Source: Adhaeribacter soli
Lineage (GTDB): Bacteria > Bacteroidota > Bacteroidia > Cytophagales > Hymenobacteraceae
Reading direction: 5' to 3'
Length of the DNA stretch: 64,000 nt
NCBI RefSeq assembly: GCF_008727925.1
Contig: NZ_VTWT01000001.1
Coordinates: 124,001-188,000 of the forward strand
The translations under genes were made by a program, and so were the position numbers. Positions 55,210 to 62,869 of the stretch are shown piece after piece. The notes below the pieces were generated by a model, which was not told where the DNA came from, ran no database searches, and was given only the letters and a program-made list of their open reading frames with translations. How positions within the stretch are numbered: the first letter of the stretch is position 1; every line of letters begins with the position of its first letter.

Positions 55210-55853
55210 TGCGTTTGTTTCGCCTGCCTGAATTTATCCGGAATCTGCTGCCCCAATTGGAATGGCGCAAATCCGAAACCGAACCGGTTATTTACCTGAC
55301 CTTCGACGATGGGCCGGTGCCGGAAGTAACAGCTTTTGTACTGGAACAACTCGCCCGTTTTCAGGCCAAAGGAACTTTCTTTTGCGTAGGCGAAAACCTC
55401 ACGAAATACCCCGAAATCGCAAACCGGGTTCTGGAACAGGGGCACCGGCTCGGCAACCATACCTTCAACCATTTAAAAGCCTGGAAAACCGCTTCGGAAC
55501 CGTATCTTCAGAACACCAAAAAATGCGCGGAAGCCTTAGTGCCCTATTTAACGCCCTCTGAAATTTCCGGGGAAGAAAAACCGCTCTTCCGACCACCTTA
55601 CGGGCAAATTTCCCTGAATAAAATAAAGCAGCTGCAGCCCGATTACCGCATTATTATGTGGGACCTGCTTACCTGTGATTACGACCAGGCCTTGCGGCCG
55701 GAAGCCTGCCTGGAAGCCAGCCTGAAATATACCCGCAACGGCTCCATCGTGGTTTTTCACGACAGTTTTAAAGCGCGGCGTAACCTCGAATACGTTTTGC
55801 CCCGTTATCTGGAACATTTCCACCAGCTTGGTTACCGGTTCAGCGCCCTATGA
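55209..55853 (+). CDS. Polysaccharide deacetylase (NodB family)
   Basis: The 214-residue carbohydrate esterase 4 domain has the metal and catalytic motifs FDDGPVPEVT (motif 1), GNHTFNH (motif 2), RPPYGQ (motif 3), MWDLLTCDYD and VVFHDSF. There is no signal peptide, so it is cytosolic or acts at the membrane as part of the sugar-chain pathway, or is exported unusually. It removes acetyl groups from N-acetyl sugars. Its ATG overlaps the previous stop (TGATG) and its stop overlaps the next ATG. Confidence 0.92.
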   Translation: MRLFRLPEFIRNLLPQLEWRKSETEPVIYLTFDDGPVPEVTAFVLEQLARFQAKGTFFCVGENLTKYPEIANRVLEQGHRLGNHTFNHLKAWKTASEPYLQNTKKCAEALVPYLTPSEISGEEKPLFRPPYGQISLNKIKQLQPDYRIIMWDLLTCDYDQALRPEACLEASLKYTRNGSIVVFHDSFKARRNLEYVLPRYLEHFHQLGYRFSAL

Positions 55854-56944
55854 TCTTTTCTGTCGTTTTCTTTGCGGTTTACTTCAGCATTTTTGCGGTC
55901 CTGCTGCTGCTGCTTTTCCGGGAGAACTGGCAAAAAAGGGTACACTTTCCAACCGAAAAAGTAAAAGTCAGCATTTTAATTGCCGCCCGCAACGAAGCCC
56001 ACAATATAGAGCGCTGCCTAAACTCCATTTTAAAGCTCGATTACCCCCAGGAATGCCTGGAAGTGCTCATCGGTGACGATGCTTCCACGGACAACACTTT
56101 TGAGGTAATTTCCAGGTTTATTTCCGACAGGCCCAGTTTTAAACTGATCTCCATTAAAGACCGGTTGGGTTGTGCGAAGGGAAAAGGGAACGTGCTGGCG
56201 CATTTAGCCCACCAGGCCACTTTCGATTATTTTTTCATTACCGATGCCGATATGGAACTGCCTGCCGACTGGATCGAAGCCATGCTGGCACGCGCCTCCC
56301 CCGGCATCGGGATCGTAACCGGCATTACCACCGTAGAAGGCCACCATTTCTTTGCCCGCATGCAGGGCATCGATTGGCTGAATGCGTTGGGAATGATCCA
56401 GGTGGTATCGGACCTGAACCTGCCGGTTACCACCATGGGCAACAACATGCTCGTTACCCGCGAAGCCTACGAAAGCACCGGCGGTTACGAGAAAATACCC
56501 TTTTCCATTACCGAAGACGTGCAATTGTTCCAGGAAGTATTGAAAAACGGCTACGGTTTTAAAAACGTTTACAGCCACCAGGTACTGGCCGTAACCATGC
56601 CCGCCCAGCGCCTTCCCGACCTGATGCACCAGCGCAAACGGTGGATGAAAGGCTCCATGCACCTGCCGCTTTACATGAAAATCGTGCTGATCGTGTACGC
56701 ATCCTTTTATGCCGTCATGATACCGTTCTTTTTCCGGGTGCCGTTTTTTTACGCTTTTTCTGTGCTGTTCCTGAAGTGGCTGTTCCAAAGCATTTTTATT
56801 CAGGTTTGCTTAAAACGGGTAAAGCGAAGCGCTTCCTTAACCGAGTTGGTTTTGTTTGAAGTGTATCAGTTTTTTACCTCGGTGCTGCTCATTATTTTCT
56901 TCTTTCTGCCGGTAAAAGTAATCTGGAAAGGCCGGAAATATTAA
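55850..56944 (+). CDS. Membrane glycosyltransferase family 2, QxxRW type
   Basis: Of the 364 residues, 1-23 form a membrane helix, followed by a GT-A domain: VSILIAARNEAHNIERCL, LIGDDASTDNT, the metal motif ITDADMELP, acceptor motif TEDVQLFQEV and QRKRWMKG. Three C-terminal helices complete a processive-glycosyltransferase layout (as in hyaluronan/cellulose synthases), so it may add several sugars. It ends the four-gene plus-strand polysaccharide run. Confidence 0.9.
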   Translation: MIFSVVFFAVYFSIFAVLLLLLFRENWQKRVHFPTEKVKVSILIAARNEAHNIERCLNSILKLDYPQECLEVLIGDDASTDNTFEVISRFISDRPSFKLISIKDRLGCAKGKGNVLAHLAHQATFDYFFITDADMELPADWIEAMLARASPGIGIVTGITTVEGHHFFARMQGIDWLNALGMIQVVSDLNLPVTTMGNNMLVTREAYESTGGYEKIPFSITEDVQLFQEVLKNGYGFKNVYSHQVLAVTMPAQRLPDLMHQRKRWMKGSMHLPLYMKIVLIVYASFYAVMIPFFFRVPFFYAFSVLFLKWLFQSIFIQVCLKRVKRSASLTELVLFEVYQFFTSVLLIIFFFLPVKVIWKGRKY

Positions 56945-57050
56945 CGAACTTTGAACCGAAAACTCCCGGAAGTAAAACGGTAGATTTTAGCGGGAAAAAG
57001 TATTGGCTGAAAAGTTAGATTGTAATCGACTTTAAGTAAGCAGGTAAAGA

Positions 57051-57152
57051 GTCCCCCTTTTGAGGGGGTAGGGGGAGGACAGGAGATTTATCTGATTTTT
57101 AAAGAAGATCAAATAAAGTAAAAATCCTCCCCCTACCCCCTCCAAAGGGGGA
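57051..57152. repeat. Inverted GTCCCCCTTT element
   Basis: GTCCCCCTTTTGAGGGGGTA (57051-57070, continuing GGGGGAGGA) is repeated inverted at 57125-57152 (TCCTCCCCCTACCCCCTCC continuing AAAGGGGGAC), with one or two mismatches in 28 and a 45-base loop. Each arm is itself a palindrome. The 56945-57224 gap holds no gene. Confidence 0.8.
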
Positions 57153-57224
57153 CCTCAAAAAAACTAGATATATCCCTTTTGAATTGTTTTACCAATTACC
57201 GGAGTACCAGAATAGTTTTTCAAC

Positions 57225-57995
57225 ATGAATTTAATAGACACCCATGCCCATATTTATGCCGCCGACTTTAAGGCCGACCAGCAGGAAACCTTGCTTCGGG
57301 CGCAGGAGGAAGGCGTAACCAAAATCCTGATGCCGAATATCGACCATACTTCGGTAGATGTGATGCTGGAAACCGAAGCCGCCCACCCGGAGCTCTGCCT
57401 GGCCATGATGGGCTTGCACCCGTGTTCGGTAAAAAAGGATTTTCAGCAGGAATTATACCGGATCGAGGACTGGCTGAACAAACGGAAATTCATTGGCATC
57501 GGCGAAACCGGCATCGATCTGTACTGGGATAAAACGTTTCTGGCGCAGCAGCAGGAAGCGCTTCAGGTGCAGACAGCATGGGCCATTCAGTTCCAGCTGC
57601 CCCTGATCCTGCATACCCGCGATTCTTTTTCGGAAACCTACGAGATCATTGCCCGCAACCAGCACGAAAATCTGACCGGTATTTTTCATTGTTTTTCCGG
57701 CACGGCCGAAGAAGCAAAAAAAGCCATCGACCTGAATTTCTACCTGGGTATTGGTGGCGTAGCGACTTTCAAAAACGGCGGCCTGGACAAAGTGCTGCCG
57801 GAAGTTCCCCTCGAAAGAATTGTGCTCGAAACTGATTGCCCGTACCTGGCGCCGGTACCGCACCGCGGCAAACGCAACGAACCTGCTTACCTGAAACTGA
57901 TTGCCGAAAAAGTAGCTCAGCTCAAAAATATATCGGTGGAGGAACTGGCCGAACAAACCACTAAAAACGCCCAAAAACTTTTCGGCCTGAAATAA
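57225..57995 (+). CDS. TatD-family metal-dependent hydrolase
   Basis: A cytosolic TIM-barrel deoxyribonuclease-like protein. Metal ligands are visible in DTHAHIYAADF, GLHPC, GETGIDLYWD, HTRDSF, HCFSGT and ETDCPYLAPVPHRGKRNEP. The 256 residues are the normal length of YcfH/TatD. Family members remove 3' nucleotides from damaged DNA. Its stop is directly followed by the ATG of the asparaginase gene, so they are co-translated. Confidence 0.93.
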   Translation: MNLIDTHAHIYAADFKADQQETLLRAQEEGVTKILMPNIDHTSVDVMLETEAAHPELCLAMMGLHPCSVKKDFQQELYRIEDWLNKRKFIGIGETGIDLYWDKTFLAQQQEALQVQTAWAIQFQLPLILHTRDSFSETYEIIARNQHENLTGIFHCFSGTAEEAKKAIDLNFYLGIGGVATFKNGGLDKVLPEVPLERIVLETDCPYLAPVPHRGKRNEPAYLKLIAEKVAQLKNISVEELAEQTTKNAQKLFGLK

Positions 57996-59066
57996 ATGAA
58001 TTACACCAAAGTAGATATCCTGACGGCAGCGCCGGAGCATCCGCAGGCCAAAGTACTGCTTATTTACACCGGCGGCACCATTGGCATGGTTTACGACGAA
58101 ACCGGCCGGCACCTGATCCCTTTCGATTTTGAGCAGATCATTGCCAAAGTGCCGGAGTTGCAGCAATTCAATGTACTGCTCACCGTGCTCAGCCTGAACC
58201 AACCCATCGATTCCTCAAACGTCTCCATCAACCACTGGCTCGACCTGGCAAAAATAATTGAAGAGCATTACGCATTCTACGACGGTTTTGTGATCTTGCA
58301 CGGTACCGACACCATGGCTTACAGCGCTTCGGCCCTAAGTTTCCTGCTCGAAGGCCTGGCCAAACCCGTAATTTTTACCGGTGCGCAGGTGCCCATCGGC
58401 AAGATCCGGACCGATGCCCGCGAGAACCTGATTTCGGCTCTGGAAATTGCCGCCGCCGGCGGAGCGGAAGGAAAAGTACTGGTACCCGAAGTAGCCATTT
58501 ATTTCGACAACCTGCTGCTTCGCGGTAACCGGGCCAAAAAAGTGGAAAGCAGCCATTTCGATGCCTTTAAATCCGGAAATTACCCGCCTTTGGCAGTAGC
58601 CGGAATCGACCTGGAATTTGAACAGTCTCAGATCCTGAGCAAACCCGACAAGCCCTTTAAAGTACACCAACAGCTCGACAACCGGGTAGCCGTTTTAAAA
58701 CTGTTTCCCGGAATTTCGGAAGGCGTGGTGCGCAGCATTCTAAAAGCCGACGACCTCCGCGGCCTGGTACTGGAAACCTACGGCGCCGGTAATGCCCCCA
58801 CGGAAGCATGGTTTTTAAATGCACTGCAGGAAGCAATCCAAGCCGGCCTGGTAGTGCTCAACGTATCGCAATGTGATGAAGGCAACGTGAATCAGGGCCT
58901 TTACGAAACCAGCCGGTACCTGGAAGAAATGGGCATCATCGGCGGCGCCGACATTACTACCGAAGCCGCCATAACCAAGCTGATGTTCGTGCTGGGCTTG
59001 AACTTACCGTCATCTGAAACCCGTAAATTACTGAAGCATGACCTGAGAGGGGAAATTTCTATTTAA
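57996..59066 (+). CDS. ansA: Type I L-asparaginase
   Basis: It hydrolyses L-asparagine to aspartate and ammonia. The first active-site threonine is Thr28 in IYTGGTIGMVYDE; the second motif is LHGTDTMAYSASAL (Thr104, Asp105); FTGAQVPIGKIRTDARENL contributes the third. It has no signal peptide, so it is the cytosolic type I form. At 356 residues it is of normal length. It sits immediately after the TatD-like gene; 71 bases later comes tRNA-Ser. Confidence 0.92.
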   Translation: MNYTKVDILTAAPEHPQAKVLLIYTGGTIGMVYDETGRHLIPFDFEQIIAKVPELQQFNVLLTVLSLNQPIDSSNVSINHWLDLAKIIEEHYAFYDGFVILHGTDTMAYSASALSFLLEGLAKPVIFTGAQVPIGKIRTDARENLISALEIAAAGGAEGKVLVPEVAIYFDNLLLRGNRAKKVESSHFDAFKSGNYPPLAVAGIDLEFEQSQILSKPDKPFKVHQQLDNRVAVLKLFPGISEGVVRSILKADDLRGLVLETYGAGNAPTEAWFLNALQEAIQAGLVVLNVSQCDEGNVNQGLYETSRYLEEMGIIGGADITTEAAITKLMFVLGLNLPSSETRKLLKHDLRGEISI

Positions 59067-59137
59067 AAAACGCGATAGATTTTGCTTAAAAAGCTTGCAA
59101 AAGCTGAAATTTAATCTTTCCTTTGCAATCGCAATAC

Positions 59138-59225
59138 AGAGAGGTGTCCGAGTGGTTGAAGGAGCACGCCTGGAAAGTGTGTATACTCCAAAAGGGTATC
59201 GTGGGTTCGAATCCCATCCTCTCTG
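59138..59225 (+). tRNA. tRNA-Ser (anticodon GGA)
   Basis: The 88-base cloverleaf has acceptor stem AGAGAGG/CCTCTCT, D-arm TCCGAGTGGTTGAAGGA, anticodon stem CACGC/GTGTG with loop CTGGAAA and anticodon GGA (59172-59174), a long class II variable arm (TACTCC...GGGTA) and a T-arm with GTTCGAATC. CCA is not fully encoded (GCAAG follows). Confidence 0.93.
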
Positions 59226-59235
59226 CAAGTTTTAT

Positions 59236-59269
59236 AAAACCCTGTAAGTGAATATCTTGCAGGGTTTTT
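59236..59269 (+). terminator. Terminator after tRNA-Ser
   Basis: AAAACCCTGTAAG/CTTGCAGGGTTTT (59236-59248, 59256-59268) with T6 lies ten bases after the tRNA; one G-T pair in the stem. Confidence 0.8.
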
Positions 59270-59460
59270 TGTTTAATTATAGTACCGTCGCGCCGGTGTT
59301 TTGAACACGATTTTAAGGCGCAGGGAAAGTTCTGAATTATTATTTGGGAACAATTTATCTGATTTTAGGACCTGTCTGCCCGCATTCCTGAACACGCTGC
59401 CCAGTGCATTACCAATTAATTTTAGAAAGTGGGATAATAAATCCCTCGGCTCGGTTAAGA

Positions 59461-59515
59461 CGGGATTACAAATCCCGTCAAGCAAATTTTAATAATTTAT
59501 TTGGTCGAGCACTAG
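59461..59515. repeat. Copy of the IS-end repeat
   Basis: GACGGGATTACAAATCCCGTC is a palindrome here, and AATCCCGTCAAGCAAATT followed by TATTTGGTCGAGCACTAG matches the sequence at 15809-15853. A weaker TTGAACACGATTTTAAGG (59301-59318) recalls the TTGTCTGAAC element arm. The 59270-59633 gap has no gene. Confidence 0.65.
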
Positions 59516-59633
59516 GGTAAGAAATCCCATCAATTTAATAAATCCTGAAAGTCAGGTTCAGGCAATAACCCGTCGCAATATTCTGCCAGACACTTCCTGG
59601 TACAATTCTGTAAAAAAGTAAACAACTTCTGTT

Positions 59634-60293
59634 TTATTCAATTTTAAAAATGCCGTTCTTAATGGCATAAATAACCAACCCTACCCGCGACTCCACTTCA
59701 AGTTTTTTGAATAGATTTTCCCTGGTAGATTCCACCACCCGGGGGTGAATATTTAACAGCGGCGCAAACGATTTATAGGGTAATTCGGTACAAGCTAGTT
59801 TTAAAAATTCTATTTCCCTTTCGCTCAGATCCGGGTGTACTTCCTTTTTCTTATGGTGTAAGCATTTTATTGCAAGCTCTGCCACTCTGCTGGAATAATA
59901 GGTGCCATCCGTTTCTAAGGTTCTAAGCGCTTTTTCAAGTTCCGAAGGATCGGTATTCTTTAAGATGTAGCCGTTTACCCCGCACCTGAGCATTCTTAAA
60001 ATCGAGTTGTCATCATTGTGCATGGAGAGGGCAAGCACTTTTATTTCCGGGTAGTGTTTGGTGAGCCACTCCGCCGTTTGGTAACCGTCCATAACCGGCA
60101 TGCTGATGTCCAGCAGGATGATCTCCGGTAAATTCTCGGGCGAGAGCTTGTTAACCAGGTCTTTGCCATGTTCCGCTTCCCAGACTACTGTAAATCCTTC
60201 AAAGTCGTTTACCAACTCCAGGATCCCTTTCCGAAAGAGCTTGTGGTCGTCTGCTATTACTACTTTAACGTTGGAGGGCTGGGGCGTTGTCAT
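59634..60293 (-). CDS. NarL/FixJ-type response regulator
   Basis: A receiver domain (1-125) has D15-D16, phosphoacceptor Asp62 (LLDISMPVMDG), the switch Ser90 and Lys112 (YILKN). A LuxR-type helix-turn-helix begins near 154 (LSEREIEFLKLACTELPYKS), with the recognition segment VVESTRENLFKKL. It is a DNA-binding regulator. Its start overlaps the kinase gene stop by 29 bases, so the two are a cognate pair. Confidence 0.92.
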   Translation of the reverse strand: MTTPQPSNVKVVIADDHKLFRKGILELVNDFEGFTVVWEAEHGKDLVNKLSPENLPEIILLDISMPVMDGYQTAEWLTKHYPEIKVLALSMHNDDNSILRMLRCGVNGYILKNTDPSELEKALRTLETDGTYYSSRVAELAIKCLHHKKKEVHPDLSEREIEFLKLACTELPYKSFAPLLNIHPRVVESTRENLFKKLEVESRVGLVIYAIKNGIFKIE

Positions 60294-61089
60294 AGGTATG
60301 TATTTGGATCTTCGGAATTTCTAAAATTATTCGCGTTCCCCGTGAAGGTTCACTGTTAATGGAATAGGTTGCGCCAATGAGTTTGGCCCGGTATTGAAGG
60401 TTGAATGCGCCGGTACCCTGGCTGCTTTCTGCGGGCTGGGGATTAAAGCCGATCCCGTCATCCTTAATCTGGAGCAATAACTTTTCCGGCAGGTAATTCA
60501 GGCTTACTTCCAGATTGGCCGCGCTGGCATGCTTAATGGCATTGTTCAGGGCCTCTTGCGCAATTCGGAAAATGAGCAGCTTTTTATCTTGCTGCACCTC
60601 ATACTCCTGCCCCTGGATCTGGAAGTTGACTTGGTGAACGCCGGATCTCCGGATAAGGTCAAGCTGGAACTGAAGCAATTCCGGTAAATGCTGGTGGTTG
60701 AGGTACTCGCTGTTCAATTGTTTGGAAAGATCCCTTAAATCCTGAATGGCTTGGTCTAATAGCTCCTTGCTGGTTGAAATCTTGCTTTCGGTTTTGGTGG
60801 CATTTGCAAGATCCAGGGTGCTGATGTTTAAGCGAACCAGGGAAAGGATCTGGCCGATATTGTCATGGATTTCTTGGGAGATCATCAGGAAGGTTTGTTC
60901 CTGCACTTCGAGTTTCGAGTGCAGAATTTCCCGGTTAAATTCGTCTTCCATGGCGGACTTTTCCAGCAGGTGCGTAAACCTTTTTTTCTGATAAAGCACC
61001 ATGAAAAGGAAGATAAAAACGGCAAGGCCAAACAGCAAGACCGTGCCCGCCCCAATTACAATGAGGATTTCCTGAGCCGGCCCGCGCAT
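60265..61089 (-). CDS. HisKA_3 sensor histidine kinase with one membrane helix
   Basis: Residues 9-33 form one membrane helix, after which comes a coiled linker and a HisKA_3 dimerisation domain with phosphoacceptor His75 in QEIHDNIGQILSLVRLNI. The HATPase domain has EALNNAIKHA, DDGIGF and GTGAFNLQYRAKLIGA. There is no periplasmic sensing domain, so the signal must come from another membrane protein, most simply the 7TM protein whose gene overlaps by 34 bases. Confidence 0.9.
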   Translation of the reverse strand: MRGPAQEILIVIGAGTVLLFGLAVFIFLFMVLYQKKRFTHLLEKSAMEDEFNREILHSKLEVQEQTFLMISQEIHDNIGQILSLVRLNISTLDLANATKTESKISTSKELLDQAIQDLRDLSKQLNSEYLNHQHLPELLQFQLDLIRRSGVHQVNFQIQGQEYEVQQDKKLLIFRIAQEALNNAIKHASAANLEVSLNYLPEKLLLQIKDDGIGFNPQPAESSQGTGAFNLQYRAKLIGATYSINSEPSRGTRIILEIPKIQIHTYDNAPALQR

Positions 61090-61715
61090 AAAAACCCGAT
61101 GGTGTAAAGCGAATATAAAAGGTAATTCAAAGAGTAGTTGATCACGATCAGCTTGCTTGCCAGTCCCAACTCTTCCCTCATTAAGTAATTTAAAAAGCCC
61201 ATTAAGAAAAATGCCCCGCTGTAGAAAAATATATTACCCGTGCTTATCCAGAACAAAGGCGTTGCCGAAAGCTTTACGATCTCTGCCCTGGTAAGCAGGT
61301 CGTAAAAATAGCTTAAAGAACTTAGAATAATCAAGAAAGAGGCCCCCATGATGGCATAGGAATTTACGGAATCTGTTTGCTGCACAAAAACCGACAGGAA
61401 AAGGTGCGCGGCCAGGAACAAAGGAACGGAAACAGTAAGGGCTTTTTTGATCCAGGTTTTTGTGACTGCTTTCCGGTAAATAAGGGCAATTAAGGTATAG
61501 CAGAAAGGAAGGTAATAATGGTAGAGAAAATGCGTGTTTTCGGAAGCAAAAAAAAGCCGGTAAAAGGCTATGCTCTCTACCAGAAAAGTAACCCCGGTTA
61601 AAGTGGAAAAAAGGGGGGCATAACCTTCCAGGTTTTTGCGGTTAAACAAACTAGCCAGAAAGCTTGCAAATAAAATGCACAGGTAAACAGAGAATAAGAA
61701 TAACAGGTGGTTCAT
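61056..61715 (-). CDS. Seven-helix membrane protein, putative sensor partner
   Basis: About seven hydrophobic helices are spread over 219 residues, with little outside the membrane. The end of the gene overlaps the kinase gene by 34 bases. I do not recognise a named domain, though the arrangement resembles the 7TM proteins that precede HisKA_3 kinases in Cytophagales. A sensory role is inferred from position and topology only. Confidence 0.72.
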   Translation of the reverse strand: MNHLLFLFSVYLCILFASFLASLFNRKNLEGYAPLFSTLTGVTFLVESIAFYRLFFASENTHFLYHYYLPFCYTLIALIYRKAVTKTWIKKALTVSVPLFLAAHLFLSVFVQQTDSVNSYAIMGASFLIILSSLSYFYDLLTRAEIVKLSATPLFWISTGNIFFYSGAFFLMGFLNYLMREELGLASKLIVINYSLNYLLYSLYTIGFLCAGRLRKSSL

Positions 61716-61819
61716 TAAAGGGCAGTACTGGTCAGAAAAAGCGCAGGGCTAGCAATCTGTAAATTTACTAACCCTGTACCAAAGGTAAAATTTAATTGAA
61801 GCTGAATAAGGAGACTCCA

Positions 61820-61867
61820 ATTTAGCGCGGCCATTGCGTTAGCTCTTACAGCAATGGCCGGCTAAAT
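61820..61867 (-). terminator. Stem-loop overlapping the end of the 164-aa gene
   Basis: ATTTAGC-CGGCCATTGC pairs with GCAATGGCCGGCTAAAT (61820-61837, 61851-61867, one bulged base). The upper arm is coding sequence and the loop holds the stop codon (61839-61841), so termination and translation end coincide. Confidence 0.65.
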
Positions 61868-62333
61868 CGTAAAAGGAGTACACCCCTTCTTCATTAATTA
61901 CAAGGTTGCCTCTCACATCACACCCTGCAATTAATACTGTTTGCGCTAAGCTTATATTTTGAATCCTGGTTTGATATTCATTGTAATCTTCTTCCGCCTG
62001 CAGGCTAACCAGTTCCCGCAATTTTAAAACTTGCCCCTGGTCAGGTAAAGCAGGATTCCCGTTTTCATCCATTGCCGTTAAGCCCAAACAAACAGCAATG
62101 TGTTTGGTAGAGCCCTTCACTGCTTCGATCAAAGCGTTCAGGTTATCGATATTGAAAAACAACACTTTGGGTTCTAGCGCTGCATTTATTCCCAGGGTTG
62201 GGCACATGTCTGAGACAGCGTTAATTCTGGCCTGGTACAAGGACATCATTAATTCAGCCGTACTTCTTTCTATCGGTTGCCCAAGACCTGCTGCAAAATT
62301 GGTAACTGTATTGTTGGTAGTAGAATCTAACAT
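61839..62333 (-). CDS. Hypothetical protein, 164 aa
   Basis: I do not recognise this family. It is soluble, helical and moderately acidic, with an N-terminal region LDSTTNNTVTNFAAGLGQPI, a central VLFFNIDNLNALIEAV and a C-terminal VLIAGCDVRGNLVINEEGVYSFYD, ending with two adjacent cysteines. It lies upstream of the 7TM-kinase-regulator genes on the same strand but is separated by 123 bases and a stem-loop that overlaps its stop, so it may be a separate transcript. No signal peptide. It could be a target or accessory gene of that system; this is a guess from position. Confidence 0.6.
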   Translation of the reverse strand: MLDSTTNNTVTNFAAGLGQPIERSTAELMMSLYQARINAVSDMCPTLGINAALEPKVLFFNIDNLNALIEAVKGSTKHIAVCLGLTAMDENGNPALPDQGQVLKLRELVSLQAEEDYNEYQTRIQNISLAQTVLIAGCDVRGNLVINEEGVYSFYDLAGHCCKS

Positions 62334-62869
62334 TTAAGTTTGTTGTGATTTGCATAAGTAGTTTTGTGAGCTCGGTGGTAAAAGTAAATACTTAGTTGAA
62401 GAAGCCATAATCAGGTAAAATGCTGCTTAAAAACCTTGGTTGATGTTTTGGCTTATAAGTCAAAATGTTATGAATTGTTTTGTTTGTTTTAATGGGATTT
62501 TTCCCATAGGTTGTGTGCGAAATCACCCAGAAATAATAAGGCCAGGCATGCGGTAAAAATGCTTTGCTTGCAATTTCCGTTTCTGAAAGCGGCCTTGAAG
62601 CCGGAAGATGATTGCCGAAGGGATAGCTGATAGCTAACGTATAATTTTGGACCTGCTTATCTTAAAATGTATGGGTTTCAATTGACTTACAACCATTTAT
62701 CAAAAAAAAATAAGGATTTTAAAACGTGCAAATCTGGGTTACTTGAGGAGAAGTAAGAAAGGTTTTCCGCAGGCTACAAATGCCACATTTAAAAAATGTC
62801 TAAGAGTGTCATCCTGATCAAGAAAAAGCAGCCTGTTAAAGCTGCTTTTTCCGCTCAGATCATACCGTT
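62334..62869. other. Gene-free gap
   Basis: No gene, known repeat or tRNA is seen. The only clear feature is the terminator at 62823-62850. It should hold the promoter of the minus-strand gene starting at 62333. Confidence 0.5.
62823..62850 (-). terminator. Terminator after the alpha-2-macroglobulin gene
   Basis: AAAAAGCAGC/GCTGCTTTTT (62823-62832, 62841-62850), perfect ten-base stem with an eight-base loop, 20 bases past the stop at 62870. Confidence 0.75.
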
